From Parachlamydia sp. (lineage in GTDB: Bacteria > Chlamydiota > Chlamydiia > Chlamydiales > Parachlamydiaceae), in contig JAJTHR010000252.1 of assembly GCA_021298935.1 (NCBI GenBank), forward strand, positions 1 through 13,370: 13,370 nucleotides of DNA. The letters run 5' to 3'. The position numbers were made by a program, and so were the translations under genes. The notes beneath the pieces were generated by a model. That model saw only the letters and a program-made list of their open reading frames with translations. It searched no databases and was not told where the DNA came from. This document shows, piece by piece, positions 13,259 to 13,370 of the stretch. Within the stretch, counting starts at the first letter, position 1, and every line of letters starts with the position of its first letter.

Positions 13259-13370
13259 ATGGCAGATCTGGTTTCCGATGGGGGCGAATTTAGTTGTAAC
13301 TTTTGCTCCAGCAAACTTAAACTAAAGGTCGCGCAATCCTCTTCTACGGGCGATTCGCAAAAATTAGCCA
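13259..13370 (+). CDS. 5' end of a gene cut by the window; possible DUF4280/PAAR-like spike protein
   Basis: An open frame from the ATG at 13259 to the window end (37 codons, no stop). A purine-rich AAAGAG stretch at 13246-13251 sits 7 nt before the start, and the gene begins 15 nt after the ANL-like gene, so it continues the operon. The visible start is MADLVSDGGEFSCNFCSS followed by KLKLKV and a Ser/Thr-rich stretch. DUF4280 PAAR-like proteins begin in a similar way: a short strand, then DGA, then a CSFGSS-like box and a LxV strand. They sit at the tip of T6SS or related spikes. With 37 residues visible this is a suggestion only. Confidence 0.5.
   Translation, partial: MADLVSDGGEFSCNFCSSKLKLKVAQSSSTGDSQKLA

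Noticed and set aside
1..13370. CRISPR arrays, tRNA or rRNA genes, insertion-sequence transposases
   Set aside because: No spaced direct repeats, no cloverleaf or rRNA-like stretches, and no transposase-like frame were seen on either strand.

Overview
The window looks like an accessory region of an AT-rich Gram-negative bacterium. A member of the Chlamydiae (environmental, Parachlamydiales-like) is my best guess. The clue is the envelope proteins. The autotransporter at 4739-7627 has more than 20 cysteines spread over passenger and beta-barrel, and the TssJ-like lipoprotein has six after its lipidated Cys. Most autotransporters have almost none, whereas disulfide cross-linked, Cys-rich outer membranes are a chlamydial hallmark. 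No ribosomal or housekeeping marker is present, so the taxonomy is inference, and other amoeba-associated Gram-negatives (e.g. Legionella-like) remain possible.

Left part (1-2018, + strand): a roughly 114-nt imperfect palindrome that runs to the window edge; then a small acidic 62-aa protein with a strong ribosome binding site; a gene with two tandem PIN nuclease domains, of which the first is decayed and frameshifted at its start and the second is intact; and, 2 nt later, a minimal ATP-dependent RNA ligase. The layout suggests a toxin-antitoxin-like RNA cutting module joined to an RNA-sealing enzyme. Metal-dependent PIN nucleases leave 3'-OH/5'-phosphate ends, which are the substrate of Rnl2-type ligases.

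Right part (1999-13370): a type VI secretion (T6SS) locus split into two divergent arms. The minus-strand arm (4564 to 1999) reads tssF (baseplate), tssL/dotU (inner-membrane complex) and an unknown 104-aa protein. The plus-strand arm (4739 to the end) reads a classical autotransporter (type V), tssM/icmF, tssJ (lipoprotein), a 556-aa ANL-fold (acyl/aminoacyl-adenylate synthetase-like) protein whose catalytic motifs look lost, and the start of a gene that may be a DUF4280/PAAR-like spike-tip protein. The full membrane complex TssJ-TssL-TssM is therefore encoded here. TssG, TssE, TssK, the sheath, Hcp, VgrG and the ATPase are not in the window and would have to lie outside it.

The two arms share a 174-bp AT-rich divergent intergenic region (4565-4738). 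Genes within each arm overlap or lie 3-40 nt apart, as expected for operons. The two most interesting points are the PIN nuclease/RNA ligase pair and the ANL-fold apparent pseudoenzyme embedded in a T6SS operon.
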